A stretch of DNA of 64,000 nt from Euleptes europaea (GCF_029931775.1 NC_079324.1:56944402-57008401); one strand, 5' to 3'. Shown: positions 28,241-39,930, counted from the stretch's first letter. The notes: generated by a model from the letters alone, not told the origin. Translations and numbers: made by a program.

Positions 28241-28411
28241 AGGAGAACAGATTAATTCCCTCCTTCCCACCCATCCATGCTGTGCTTTAAATGTTCCGTC
28301 CACTACCTGTATGAGGGATTCAGCAACAACTTGATCCTGAAATCCAGGCACATCGCTGTCTTAGGTCTGCCCTTAGGGATAGGAAATAATGTTACACATA
28401 TGTATTAAACA

Positions 28412-28973
28412 TAGGGTTGCCAGGTCCCTCTTCACCACCGGTGGGAGGTTTTTGGGGCGGAGCCTGAGGAGGATAGAGTTTGGGGAGGGGAGGGACTTCA
28501 ACGTCATAGAGTCCAATTGCCAAAGCCGCCATTTTCTCCAGGGGAACTGATCTCTATCGGTGGGAGATCAGTTGTAATAGCAGGAGAGGCCATGGCACAG
28601 TGATAGAGCATCTGCTTGGCATGCAGAAAGTCCCAGGTTCAATCCCCGGCATCTCCAATTAAAGGGACTAGGCAAGTAGGTGATGTGAAAGACCTCTGCC
28701 TGAGACCCTGGAGAGCCATGGAGAGGGGCCATGGCTCAGTGATAGAGCATCTGTTTGGCATGCAGAAGATCCCAGGTTCAATCCCCGACATCTCCAGTTA
28801 AAGGGACTAGGCAAGTAGGGGATGTGAAAGACCTCTGCCTGAGACCCTGGAGAGCCGCCGCCAGTCTGAGTAGACCATACTGACTTTGATGGACCGAGGG
28901 TCTGATTAAGTATAAGGCAGCTTCATGTGTTCATGTGAGATCTCCAGCTACTACCTGGAGGTTGGCAACCCTA
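28412..28973. mobile_element. hAT-type MITE with perfect 8-bp duplication, carrying two SINEs
   Basis: TAGGGTTGCC at 28412 and GGCAACCCTA at 28973, flanked by ATTAAACA on both sides (28404-28411 and 28974-28981), a perfect hAT-type duplication. Two tandem tRNA-Ala-like SINEs (28583-28936) interrupt it near GCAGGAGA. Confidence 0.9.
28583..28936 (+). mobile_element. Two tandem tRNA-Ala-derived SINEs
   Basis: A first copy (28583-28727) stops at GAGAGCCATGG, and a second, full-length copy (28728-28936) starts GAGGGGCCATGGCTCAGTG and ends GCAGCTTCATGTGTTC. Both keep the A box and the B box GGTTCAATCCCC. Confidence 0.8.
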
Positions 28974-29640
28974 ATTAAACAGAACCTTGGCACTATTCAT
29001 TCTTCCTTCTGTTCCTTGTGGGGGGGGGGACAACTTTAGGAAGGGGGCACTTTTTATTGGAGAAGCAAAAGAGGAGGGGTATTTAATTCTTTCCCTGCTG
29101 CTAGTTAGATCGCCCACCCTGGCAGATTCCCCTTGTCTGGAAAAAGGTCAAGCATGCACACACACGCCCGCAACTTCCCCATTCAAAATCACCCCTCCCC
29201 AAAGCCATTTTTCAATGATGTTGGGATCTATTTACCAGTGTTTGCGCATAACACATACTTAGCAAAACCAAGAACCTCGTTTTAGGGGGAGAAAAACAAC
29301 ACCACCACAATCCATGGAGAGCTACCTGAAATTATTAGCTGTTAAAGTGCTCCATCATCAGGAAGAAGAAGAAACTGCAGCTTAAGAAAGCGGGAGAAAA
29401 GCAAGATGCAGGAAAAAGAGAAAGATGTGTGCATAAAAAAGAAACATTGCCAGAAACAGGCGTCTTAAGGAAAACTACAAAAAGAAATGTAGGAAAAACC
29501 GCTAATTTCTAAGATAGATGACAAAAATATTCGGAACGTAGATGCCTCCGCCATGATAAATTTGTTGCTTTGCTAAAAAAATGTCTTTTCTTCTGAAAAC
29601 AAAGCAACAGACTTTGAATCCATATTGCAGGGGTCCCCAG
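28974..29640. other. Intergenic DNA, no feature seen
   Basis: A-rich in its second half; no gene or repeat recognised. Confidence 0.6.
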
Positions 29641-29851
29641 TAGGGTTGCCAGGTCCCTCTTCGCCGCTGATGGGAGGTTTTTGGGGCAGAGCCTGAGGAG
29701 GGCGAGGTTTGGGGAGGAGAGGGACTTCAACGCCATAAGTCCAATTGCCAAAGCGGCCACATTCTCCAGGTGAACTGATGATCTCTATCGGATGGAGATC
29801 AGCTGTAATAGCAGGAGATCTCCAGCTAGTACTTGGAGGTTGGCAGCCCTA
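29641..29851. mobile_element. hAT-type MITE with 8-bp duplication
   Basis: TAGGGTTGCC to GGCAGCCCTA; flanks GTCCCCAG (29633-29640) and GTCCCCAA (29852-29859), 7/8. Confidence 0.85.
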
Positions 29852-30024
29852 GTCCCCAATGTGTAACCTGAAGTAAAGCCTGGACAGGCCCACTTCAAGC
29901 TGTGCTCGAATGTTCCTGCAACATTAAAAAGGACAGTTTGCACACAGAAATCTAGCACATCAAGAAGAAGGGCACAACTTCCCTTATCTGCTGCTTCTCT
30001 GTGTACATGGAAATTTGAACATCA

Positions 30025-30125
30025 GACCGGCTATGTGATCTGTTTAGTCCAGCATTGTTTTTCACACATTGGCCATCCAAATGCCCCCAGAAGGCCCGCA
30101 AGCAAGACCATGGAGGCTAAAACCT
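30025..30125. mobile_element. Probable CR1 3'-end remnant
   Basis: GTCCAGCATTGTTTTTCACA, TTGGCCATCCAAATGCC and AAGGCCCGCAAGCAAGACC resemble a CR1 3' untranslated region. Between it and 30617 I see nothing assignable. Confidence 0.55.
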
Positions 30126-30616
30126 CCCCCTGTTGTCCCCTTCCTAATGGTTGAAACTATGCTTTATTTTATTTTCTTTTTAATGGCTATGCGGTTAACA
30201 GCACCATGGCCCCAACTCCATCTGTAGTCCAACAATGCAATCCTGGAAACATCACGCAAGTTACTTCGCCAACCTGCTGCTGTCTGCCTGGGGCCGTGCT
30301 ACGACTCCCAAGTGACATCGCAAGAATGTGCATAACCAGAACGCTCTGAGTCAATTTAGTACCTAGGGGAAAAGGCTCTTTTGTTAATTGTTCAGGATGG
30401 AAGATTGTAATTAGCAGCCCCAAAGTAAATGATGACTTGAGTAGAGAGTCACCCGTCACTAATTATGGAAAACCATGGGGGGGGGGTGTCTTAGAAACTT
30501 GTCATGGCTTCCCCAATTAGAGTATTGTTATGAGCTTCTCTGAATGAGGACTGGCCCACTATCCTATCAATCTTCTGCAACGTGCTGCCGTGTGCTGTGA
30601 AAGGGTTGGTAATGAG

Positions 30617-30835
30617 TAGGGTTGCCAGTCTCCAGGAGCTGGCTGGAGATCTCCTGGGATTACAAGTGGTCTCCAGGAGACAGAGATCAGTTCACCTGGA
30701 GAAAATGGCCACTTTGGAAGGTGGATTCTATGGCATTATAACCCACTGAAGTCCCTCCTCTCCCCAAACCCGGCCCTCCTCAGATTCCACCCCAAAAATC
30801 TCCAGGTATTTCCCAACCTGGAGCTGGAAACCCTA
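30617..30835. mobile_element. hAT-type MITE, second subfamily
   Basis: TAGGGTTGCC to GGAAACCCTA; flanks GTAATGAG and GTTATGAT agree at 6/8. Confidence 0.78.
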
Positions 30836-30885
30836 GTTATGATGCAGAACTCTTTTTTTGTGTGTGTGCAGGGTAGCAGTGAGGC

Positions 30886-31094
30886 TAGGGTAGCCAACCT
30901 CCCGGTACTAGCTGAAGATCTCCTGCTATTACAACTGATCTCCAGCCGATAGAGATCAGTTCTCCTGCAGAAAATGGCCACTTCGGCAATTGGACTCTAT
31001 GGCATTGAGGTCTCTCCCCACCCCAAACCCCGCCCTCCTCAGGCTCTGCCCCAAAAACCTCCCGCCAGTGGCAAAGAGGGACCTGGCAACCCTA
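30886..31094. mobile_element. hAT-type MITE with perfect 8-bp duplication
   Basis: TAGGGTAGCC to GGCAACCCTA, flanked by AGTGAGGC at 30878-30885 and 31095-31102. One of the clearest copies for defining the family. Confidence 0.92.
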
Positions 31095-31129
31095 AGTGAG
31101 GCCCAAGAAATCTAACCAGTTTCCCATAA

Positions 31130-31420
31130 CAGTAGAGTATCATGCACTCTAGGGAGTTTACAGGAGAGATGAAACAGGCTTCCTCGGGAGGTGGTCAGCT
31201 CTCCTTCCCTGTTTTTAAGCAGAGGCTAGACGGCCATCTGTCAGCAATGCTGATTCTATGACCTTAGGCAGTTCATGAGAGGGAGAGCATTTTGGCCATC
31301 TTCTGGGCATGGAGTAGGGCGTGGGGGGGGGAGGTAGTTGTGAATTTCCTGCATTGTGCAGGGGGTTGGACTAGATGACCCTGGTGGTCCCTTCCAACTC
31401 TATGATTCGATTCTATTATT
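31130..31420 (+). mobile_element. CR1-type LINE 3' fragment
   Basis: Sense orientation: GCAGAGGCTAGACGGCCATC, ATTGTGCAGGGGGTTGGAC and CCAACTCTATGATTC, the 3' UTR of the CR1 seen antisense at 22694. Confidence 0.78.
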
Positions 31421-32504
31421 CTAATTTCCCGCCCCCCAACCTACACTCCTGAAAAGAACCAGGGCCTTCACGTAACAATTTGAGTATATCAAATTCCTCT
31501 TAACAGTTAAGCAAGGCAAAGAAAAGCAGATGTATTTGTGTGTGTGTATGGGAGAGGGTCTTTCCCCACCCCCCTGAAGTTAAATATGTGTCTGGTGAGC
31601 TAACACAATTAAACTTCGTATTTTGGTTTCAGAACTCTTTGCTCACCTCAGACTCTTTCCAAGAAATGTATGTACTGACAATGCCAGAAAATTAGCTAAT
31701 TTTCATAAGCTGACAAAAAGCACGCCAGGGAAAGAATAATACCCCAATGTGGAGGGAGGGGGAACCTCTCCTTTTACTAATTCCATAAAAGGCAGGCTCA
31801 CAAAAAACATAATTTATATTTCATGCCACGGACGGAGGGATTTGTAATATGGCTTTCTTAAAATGGTTTTCATTCGAAATGGTTACCTCTGGGTACAGTT
31901 ATCCAAGCCAGCTGAAGACATCGAAGGCCACTGAAATATTTAACAAACATTATAGGAGGGAGCAATTTAACACAAATTCTTCGCTCTTTTGACTGTTAAA
32001 TTTCATTACAAATGACCTAATATTCCCATCTTCGACAGCATTGAAATCAAAGAGAAAGAACGGATTAAAAAAAGAAGAAGAAAAAAACCCTAGTTCAAAT
32101 CTATTTCTAAATAAGTAATGGGGATGATTAATGAGTAAAATATAGCCTATCCAAGTAGGAAAAAGGGTTCCTAAAATCCAAACACAATTGATGTGAGTTA
32201 TAGCTTTAATGTTTCATTTTCTGGCTTAAGCAGCAAGCCTCAAGGGGGGAAAACCACGTTGCTTTATTTAATTTCTCTTAGAAGTCACATCCAGAAAGGG
32301 AGGGGAAGGAGGGAAATCGCAATCAGAAATAATTGAAGCGAGAAGAAACCTTTACCATTGATTTAAAGCTGAAATCTTACAGAGTTGCATACCACCTGCA
32401 TTTCACAGGTGAAAACAGGGACACAAATTCTAATGCCCCAATTCTAAAGGGCCGTGCCGAGAAGGGTTTCCAGGTCTCCCAGGCCACCAGCAAGTGATAG
32501 GGGT
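31421..32504. other. Intergenic A/T-rich DNA, no feature seen
   Basis: About 1.1 kb of unique-looking sequence with A-rich tracts. No coding region, RNA or repeat that I can support. Confidence 0.55.
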
Positions 32505-32852
32505 GGTAGGTTGCCAACCTCCAGGTTGACCGCGATTGAGAACACTTTGAATTCGCATTGCCTGATTTGTGGCGAAGTATAACACATCTTAAGGATTTTA
32601 TGGACCTTGCTGCTGGTCGTAAGAAATATTCCCCCTGGGGGTATTATAACTTGGAATAATTGTATTACAAAGAAAAAAACTGTGTAAATGCATACAAGCC
32701 TAATTGACATTGATTTCAGGCTGTTTGTAGTTTAGAACTTAGTTATATAGTGTTAAGCATATACAGTGTGCATATTGCAGTAACATATTAGTAAAAGTGC
32801 ATATGTTAAAAAAAATTAGTGGCTGTGTACTGAGATCATTTCCTTAGGGATT

Positions 32853-33055
32853 CACTAACCTCCAGGTTCTAGCTGGAGATCTCCTGCTATTACAACTGAT
32901 CTCCAGCCGATAGAGACCCATTCACCTGGAGAAAATGGCCACTTTGGCCATTGGACTCTATGGCATTGAAGTCCCTCCCCTCCCCAAACCCTCCCCTCCT
33001 CAGCCTCTGCCCCAAAAACCTCCTGCCGGAGGCGAAGAGGAACCTGGCAGCCCTA
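32853..33055. mobile_element. hAT-type MITE, left end decayed
   Basis: Body from CTAACCTCCAGGTTCTAGCT to GGCAGCCCTA. A separate 30-base end fragment (GTAGGTTGCCAACCTCC) is at 32505-32535. Confidence 0.7.
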
Positions 33056-33060
33056 GGTGG

Positions 33061-33281
33061 TAGGGTTGCCAGATCCAGGTTGGGAAACTCCTGGAGTTTT
33101 GGGAATGGAGCTTGGGGAGGGGAGAGACCTCAGTGGGGTACAACGCCATAGAGTCCACCCTCCAAAACATCAATTTTCTCCATGGGAACTGATCTCTGTA
33201 GTCTGGAGATGAGCTGTAATTCCAGGGGGCTGGAGGCTGGCATCCCTATCTCCAGGCCCCACCTGGAAGTTAGCAACTCTA
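33061..33281. mobile_element. hAT-type MITE, second subfamily
   Basis: TAGGGTTGCC to TTAGCAACTCTA, starting a few bases after the previous copy. A further second-subfamily fragment is at 33573-33681. Confidence 0.7.
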
Positions 33282-33846
33282 GATGTAAGGGTCAGGCAAA
33301 AAACAACAACCCTAGACTCAAGATCCACCCCCATTCTATTATGAAGTTAACTGGACAAGATTAAAATGTACACTTATGCAAAAATTTAACATTCTTTACG
33401 GAGGGGGAGCCAGTGTGGTATAGTGTTGGACTAGGATCTGGGAGACTCGAGTTCAATTCCCATATGGTATGTGCATGTTTCCTCTTAGAAGGCAAATTAT
33501 ACTAGTTGGGGTGGGGGGACAATTCAGGTCATGAAAATGGCAACGGATATAAAGCGGGGATGTGATGTCACAGTCCACCCTCCAAAGCATCCATCTTCTC
33601 CAGGGGAACTGATCTCTGTAGTATGGAGATGAGCTGTAATTCCAGGGGACCCCCAAGTCCCACCTCCAGGCTGGCATCCCAAGTGCAAGTCCCCAACCCG
33701 CAATGACATTCTCTTGAATGTTCCACTCTGTTTCTGCCTGCTATATTCAGGTTTGGAAGCCATAAATCTGTTCTGGTAATGGGGGGGGGGGGGTGCCTTC
33801 TTCCATCTCAAGGGGCCTTCCCTGACACAAGCTGGACTGGCCCCAA

Positions 33847-34053
33847 TAGGGTTGCCAGTTCTGGGTTGGGAAATTCCTGGAGATTTTTGGGGCGGAGCCA
33901 GAGGAGGGCAGGGTTTGGGGAGGGGAGGGACCATTGCCCTAGAGTCCAATTGCTAAAGCGGCCATTTTCTCCAGGTGAATTGATCTCTATCGGCTGGAGA
34001 TCAGTTGTAATAGCGGGAGATCTCCAGCTAGGACCTGCAGGATGGCAACCCTA
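33847..34053. mobile_element. hAT-type MITE with 8-bp duplication
   Basis: TAGGGTTGCC to GGCAACCCTA; flanks GGCCCCAA (33839-33846) and GGCCCTAA (34054-34061), 7/8. A 50-base end fragment follows at 34085-34135. Confidence 0.87.
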
Positions 34054-34361
34054 GGCCCTAACCAAGCACTAAGGATAGCAGATAGGTTTGCCAACCGCCA
34101 GGTGGGAGGTCTCCTGGAATTAGAGCTGATCTGGTGCCAAAGCAAGGTTTTTAAAAACTGCACAACCAATCAAATCTACAATGGTCAATCAGATGCCCTA
34201 CTGGGCAAAAGCTCCACCTGGCCCCATCCAGTTTCTAAAAATGCTTGGTGGGCACCAGAAATGGTATTGGCGGCTGCCACGGTGCCCCTGGGCACCGCAT
34301 TGGAGACTGCTGCCCTAGCGGAAGAGCCACTTGCACCCTTGCACTGGAGGGAGGTGCCACT

Positions 34362-34950
34362 TAGGGTTGCCAACCTCCAGGTAGTAGCTGGAGATCTCCT
34401 GCTATGACAACTGATCTCCAGCCGACAGAGAGCAGCTGGAGAAAATGGCCACTTTGGCAATTGCACTTTGGCAATTGGAGGGTGAGAGATTCAAAACAGA
34501 TAAAAGGACGTATTTTTTCACACAACGCATTGTGGAACTCCCTGCCCCAGGATGTGGTGATGGCTGCCAGCTTGGAGGGCTTTAAGAGGGGAGTGGACGT
34601 ATTCATGGAGGAGAGGGGTATTCATGGCTATTAGTTAGAATGGATACTAGTCATGCTGCATATCTATTCTCTCTAGTATCAAAGGAGCATGCCGGTTATA
34701 TTAGGTGCCATGGAGCACAGGCAGGATGGTGCTGCTGCAGTCGTCTTGTTTGTGGCTTCCTAGAGGCACCTGGTTGGCCACTGTGTGGACAGACTGCTGG
34801 ACTTGATGGACCTTGGTCTGATCCAGCAGGGCATTTCTTATGTTCTTATGACTCTATGGCATTGAAATCCCTTCCCTCCCCAAACCCCGCCCTCCTCAGG
34901 CTCTGCCCCAAAACCTCCCGCCGGTGGCGAAGAGGGGCCTGGCAACCCGA
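34362..34950. mobile_element. hAT-type MITE interrupted by a CR1 fragment
   Basis: TAGGGTTGCC at 34362 to GGCAACCCGA at 34950; flanks GTGCCACT and GCGCCACT, 7/8. The body breaks at GCAATTGGA and resumes at ACTCTATGGCATTG after the CR1 insertion. Confidence 0.82.
34479..34847 (+). mobile_element. CR1-type LINE 3' end inserted in a MITE
   Basis: Sense orientation: the last codons of the CR1 ORF (TTCAAAACAGATAAAAGGA) and 3' UTR to TTCTTATGTTCTTATG, same family as 6608-7877. Confidence 0.8.
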
Positions 34951-35572
34951 GCGCCACTGTTGGTGGAACCATTCAACAGGATCCAGCCTTTTGTTTATTT
35001 TACAGTTGCTTCTCTTCTGTTGATTTAAAAAGCCAAGTTTTTGCCAGACACTGAAATAATTGCATGCCCCCCTGGACTGCATAACTGGTATATTAAAATT
35101 AAATGCCATATTTTAATGAGCTAAATTCACATCGCCTAAATGGGATGTCAAAAGTGACCAAGTTCAGAAAAAAAACTGGAACTTGTCTGAGACTTCTGGG
35201 AACGTTGGAACAATCTACCCTGGGAGGTCAAGTCTTGCTCCAAGGCAAAAGTTTATTGTTCTCACTTGATTATGCATGAGTATATTTGTGAAATAAAAAG
35301 ACAGCAAATTTGGCTCAAGATACACTAGAAAAACAGGGTTGTTCTGCACAATTCACAATATACCAAATGTTTGAGCAGTGGCAGGGGCCAGGAGGTGGTG
35401 GCAAGAGATTGGCCACCGCAGAGGCTGAGTTGGCAAGTCGACCAACGGCCCATCTAGTCCAGCGGCCCCACGAGGGTTGCCAACCTCCAGGTGGTACAGC
35501 ACGTGGTACAACCTCCAGGTGGTACAGCACGTAGCTCAAACTAATCACTATATTATCACCATACAATACAGA
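34951..35572. other. Intergenic DNA, no gene seen
   Basis: Only a partial, internally duplicated MITE fragment (GGTTGCCAACCTCCAGGTGG at 35473-35530); the rest is unassigned. Confidence 0.55.
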
Positions 35573-35779
35573 TAGGGTTGCCAGGTCCCTCTTCGTAACC
35601 AACGGGAGGTTTTGGGGACGGAGCCTGAAAAGGGCGAGGTTTGGGGAGGGGAGGGACTTCAATGCCATAGAGTTCAATTGCCAAAGGGGCGATTTTTCTC
35701 CAGGTGATCTGATCTCTACCGGCTGGAGATCAGTTGAATCAGCAGGAGATCTGCTACTACCTGGCAGTTGGCAACCCTA
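35573..35779. mobile_element. hAT-type MITE, TAGGGTTGCCA family
   Basis: TAGGGTTGCC to GGCAACCCTA; flanks AATACAGA and AAGACAGA, 6/8. Confidence 0.8.
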
Positions 35780-35997
35780 AAGACAGATCTAAACAGATAC
35801 AAAATGCCCAAGTACACGATACATACAAAACCCACAATCCCAGCGTTATTGATCCAGGCTGAAAAGCAAGACATTCGTCTCATTAGCCATTGCTTTCTAC
35901 ATGGCATGATGACAGCTGGAAAGTCCTCCTGCGTGTTGCTGAGGATTTAGCTGGTTTGAAACGGCTACATATTGTTTACAAACTCTTTGACACAGAC

Positions 35998-36075
35998 CTT
36001 TGGACTCTACAACTCTGAAGCCCCTCCGCCCCCCAAAACCCCTGCCGGTGGCAAAGAGGGACCTGGCAACCCTAC
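35998..36075. mobile_element. hAT-type MITE fragment
   Basis: Distal half only, from TTTGGACTCTACAACTCTG to GGCAACCCTA. The sequence from 36076 to 36647 is unassigned. Confidence 0.6.
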
Positions 36076-36647
36076 GCATCTATTCATTAACTTCATTGGG
36101 TGTCGACTTCATTGGGTGCTCCTTCACTCGAGCTTGTTTTGATGGAAGGGATGAAGCTCTCTGTATCCACTTACTCCACCCTCTGCCTAATTTTACCAAT
36201 CTGTGTAAGGTCCCCTCCTCCCCATCTCTTAATCCTCTTCGGAAGGCCTGCCAGGAACTGACATGGCTGGCCCTCACTTCTCGTCCATACAGCGATGCCA
36301 CCGCACCCATGTTTCATTTGCTGTTCGTTACTTCATGCACCGCGCGGCCCTCTGTCCCACGCCCATGCGAAAGATCGCCTCTGCTAAGTGAATTCGAAGC
36401 ATACGCCTGGGCTCCCTTTGGGTTTCACAGCAGGGTGCAGCACACTTCAGCGCTGCAATGAAATTCGAAGCAAAAAAAAAAGCAAGCCAGAAAAACCCAG
36501 CATTTGTTAACATTTATCCCAGCAGCTGTGTCAGCATGATAAGACATTCTCTTAACCCCTGCCTCGTAGGGCACAGTCAGCACTCTAGAACATACTCATG
36601 TTTCTGTAACTTTGGAAGGGAAGGACAAATCTCAGGACAGTAATAAA

Positions 36648-36850
36648 TAGGGCTGCCAACCTCCAGGTAATAGCTGGAGATCTCCTGCAATTACAACTGA
36701 TCTCCAGCCGATGGTTCACCTGGAGAATGTGGCCGCTTTGGCAGTTGGACTCTATGGCATTGAAGTCCCTCCCCTCCCCAAACCCTTGCCCTCCCCAGGC
36801 TCCACCCCAAAAACCTCCCAACAATGGTGAAGAGGGACCTGGCAACCCTA
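36648..36850. mobile_element. hAT-type MITE, TAGGGTTGCCA family
   Basis: TAGGGCTGCC to GGCAACCCTA with typical body; no duplication recognisable. Confidence 0.78.
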
Positions 36851-36893
36851 TCCCCCTGGGAAAGGTTGGATGCTGGAGCAGCACTTTATAGGC

Positions 36894-37014
36894 TAGGGTT
36901 GCCAGATCTGGGTTGGGAAATACCATTTTCTCCAGGGAAACTGATCTCTATCAGCTGGAGATGAGTTGTAATAGCGGGAGATCTCCAGCCACCGCCTGGA
37001 GGTTGGCAAACCTA
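36894..37014. mobile_element. hAT-type MITE, internally deleted
   Basis: TAGGGTTGCC to GGCAAACCTA with the central GGAGCCTGAGG part missing. Confidence 0.72.
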
Positions 37015-37570
37015 CGCTAAGCAAAACTGGTGGCAGGTAGAGCCAAACCTCCGCTGCTTTCTGCTACTTCCAACCTTCTTTCTCATCTCCTCCTCCGCCA
37101 ATTTTTTTCAAACCGGATGCTGCCGCCTTTAAATGAAATGATGCCATAAAGGTTTAATCCTTCTCATCAAGCCTCTGTTGCAAGCCTCCGTAAAATATTT
37201 ATTCTCTGCCCAACGCCTTCTCCAAAGGCTAGCTAGCGCGTGGAAAACCCATTTTACAGAGTTTTAAAACTGTTTATTGGGAACTGTTTATCTCTCCTTC
37301 TATAAATCCCAAGTGCCTCAGCATCAGGGATTTGAGAGTACAGAACTCGGGAGGAAAGGGGAGGGGAATAAAATTCAGACAAGATTGTCCGAGCGTTACT
37401 GTAAACGTTTTTTGTTTCAACCACATAATGGTGTTTCATACTCCACCATGGCTGCAAATGAGGAATAGGACATGTTTTCTCACAGCTGACTAATGGCCGC
37501 TGCTGGAGCTGCCCCGCATGAATTTCTCTAAACCAGATACATCACATTTTCAGAACATGCAGGTGAACAA
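37015..37570. other. Intergenic DNA, no feature seen
   Basis: Unique-looking; no coding or repeat signal that I recognise. Confidence 0.55.
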
Positions 37571-38352
37571 GCCCTTGATGGCCCATCTGAGGCTCTTATG
37601 GGGTGATCAAGCCAATAGTGATGAATCAGGTCCACTGCAAATGGACCTGATGTATGCAAATGTATGTAAATGAATCAGCTGCAAATGACTGCCAATAAAG
37701 TCCTGGGTTTGTGACCATGGGTCTTTTATGCATGGCTGTTTCACTCGCTGTCACCCCTCCAACGACTTCGGGTCTTTGTCTGGATTATGCATGCCGTTTC
37801 CGACCATCAGAGATTGCCTTACTCTCCTCCTGCATTTCCCAGCATTTTGTACATTATAGAAGTACATTTGCTTTCTATAATGATCTAGGTACTCCCTCTC
37901 TCGATTAAGTCCAAGCTTGACAGCTCAGTGAACGAGCCCTTGATGGCCCATCTGATGCTCTTAGGGTGTGATCAAGTCAACAGTGACGAATCAAGTCCTC
38001 CAGCTGCCAATGACTGCCAATAAAGTCCAGGGTTTGTGACCATGGGTCTTTTATGCATGGCTGTTTCACTCGCTGTCACTCTTCTGAGGACTTCGGGTCT
38101 TTGTCTGGATTATGCATGCCGTTTCCGACCATCAGAGATCGCCTCGCTCTCCCCCTGCATTTCCCCACATTTTGCTCGGGTTTTCAGGGACCTATTTTAT
38201 CTCAAATTTGAAAACCCGGGCAAAATGCAGGAAAATGCAGGGGGAGAGCAAGGCGACCTCTGACAGTCAGAAACAGCTTGCATCATCAACACAAAGACCC
38301 AAAGTCGTCAGAGGGTTGCCAGCGCGAGTGAAACAGTCATACATAAAAAACC
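37571..38352. repeat. Direct duplication (about 325-365 bp offset) including foldback-element arms
   Basis: CCCTTGATGGCCCATCTGA to the TATGCATGGCTGTTTCACTC region occurs at 37571-37855 and again at 37936-38160, with some indels. Each copy ends in the left arm of the GGTCTTTTATGCATGG foldback element; only the second (38045-38352) has both arms. Confidence 0.75.
38045..38352. mobile_element. Long-arm foldback element, GGTCTTTTATGCATGG family
   Basis: Two complementary arms around a CTATTTTATCTCAAATTTG centre. ATG sits directly outside both ends (38042-38044 and 38353-38355), perhaps a 3-bp duplication; other copies show ATA/ACA there, so it is not settled. Confidence 0.75.
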
Positions 38353-38721
38353 ATGGTTGCAGTCTCCCCTGGCCATGAATATTAAAAAAAAAAAAAAAAA
38401 TCTGGCCCTTGCACTTGAGAGGTCCTCAAGGCAGCTGACAAGCATTTTAAAAACAAGAGTCCCATCTATAGAGTAACAACGATAATAAAAGCAAGTGGCA
38501 ATACCAATGCAATATGCAGCAGCAGCACAAAAGCCATAAAACATTAAAAACAAAGAGTATGCATTGTGGCATAAGCTTTTGGGGCGCTGAAGTCTGCTTT
38601 GACAGAGGCATTAAAAATTCAGTGGGCGGAATTGTTACAGACACAGGTACTAATAGAAGAAAGGACCGGAAGGGAAAGAGGAAGAAAGTTATGACCAATA
38701 AAGGCCAGAAGGCCCAGGTCA

Positions 38722-39532
38722 ATTATGCATGGGTATCTTCACTCACCTTCACCCCCGGTCTGTCTCAGTTGTTCCTTGGAGTTATGCATGAGTTTTCTGT
38801 CCATTCAGGATGACCTCACTGCCAGCCCTCACAAATCCCAGACCTTCCTGTTTCTCTGTTAACCTGATTCTTTCCTCTCCCCTGAGCTCAGCCCGGGCAA
38901 AATCTCCATGCATGAGGCAAAGCGTGGGATACCCAAGCTTGGTTTCTATCACAGAAAGTATGCAACCAATTACAAAGCAGTGTGTAAAGAGGCAGGGGTT
39001 CAAATGCTTCCTGCTTCCTTGGAGCTCTTTCTGAGCAGAAGAAAGGTTTTTTTAAAATGAGGTTTGGATTTCTCCCCCCGCTAGGGTTGCCAGGTCCCTC
39101 TACACCACTGGCGGGAGGTTTTTGGGGTGGAGCCTGAGTAGGGTGGGGGTTGGGGAAGGGCTTCAATGTCATAATCTCCAGTGGCCAAAGCGGCCTTTTT
39201 CTCCAGGTGAATTGATCTATATTGACTGGAGAGCAATTGTAATAGCAGGAGATCTCCAGCTAGTACCTGGAGGTTGGCAACCCAACCCCCCGCCCTCCTT
39301 TCAGGTTACTCCGTTTTTTTGTTTTTTCTTCTTAAAATGTTTTTTTATTTGGCAGTTGGGTTTTGGGGGGATTTTCTCTCACAGTAAGCACTACAAAGTA
39401 AGCCAGTTACAAAGCAGCATTTAAAGGGGTGGGGACTTGTTTTGAGCTTGGAGACTGCTGGCGCAGAGATTCCCAACAGGAAGGTGTGGATCCAGTGAGC
39501 AACGAACCTCAGGTAAAACTCCCATGCATAAA
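38722..39532. repeat. Interspersed repeat, TTATGCATGGG family, split by a MITE
   Basis: Ends ATTATGCATGGGTATC and CTCCCATGCATAAAA. Colinear with 16345-16800 from 38880 on, except for the hAT-type MITE at 39082-39285. A 70-base fragment of the same family sits at 41806-41876. Confidence 0.68.
39082..39285. mobile_element. hAT-type MITE with perfect 8-bp duplication
   Basis: TAGGGTTGCC to GGCAACCCAA, flanked by CCCCCCGC on both sides (39074-39081 and 39286-39293). The related repeat at 16345 lacks it, giving a natural empty site. Confidence 0.9.
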
Positions 39533-39736
39533 AGACACAGGTGTGTCGAGTAATTGCATTACAGAGCACAACTGAAAACAAAACTTGGCCAAAAGCCTCA
39601 ACTATTTGGTCAGCGTGGGTCACTTTCAACAACTGAGGAGTTGGCATTGGCAAAGTAAAATGAATAGAAGTACATTCACTTTCTATTATGAGCTAGCTAC
39701 TCCCTGTCTCGATTAAGTCCAAGTATGACTTAATAT

Positions 39737-39930
39737 GGCCCAGGCTAGCCTGATCTTGTCAGACCTCAGAAGCTAAGCAGGGTCAGCCCTGGTTAGTATT
39801 TGAATGGGAGACCACCAAGGAATACCAGGGTTGCTGTGCAGAGGAAGGCACTGGCAAACCACCTCTGTTAGTCTCTTTCCATGAAAACCCCAAAAGGGTT
39901 TGCCATAAGTCGGCTGCGACTTGACGGCAC

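Noticed and set aside
28583-28936. tRNA-Ala-like sequences with A and B boxes
   Set aside because: Acceptor stems do not pair and they are joined to a SINE body; several dispersed copies. SINEs, not tRNA genes.
36000-36461. 153-codon plus-strand open frame
   Set aside because: Begins inside a MITE fragment, has no recognisable domain and no splice context.
39737-39850. 5S rRNA-like sequence
   Set aside because: Diverged 5S sequence fused to a BovB-like tail and repeated at dispersed sites; a SINE head, not a 5S gene.
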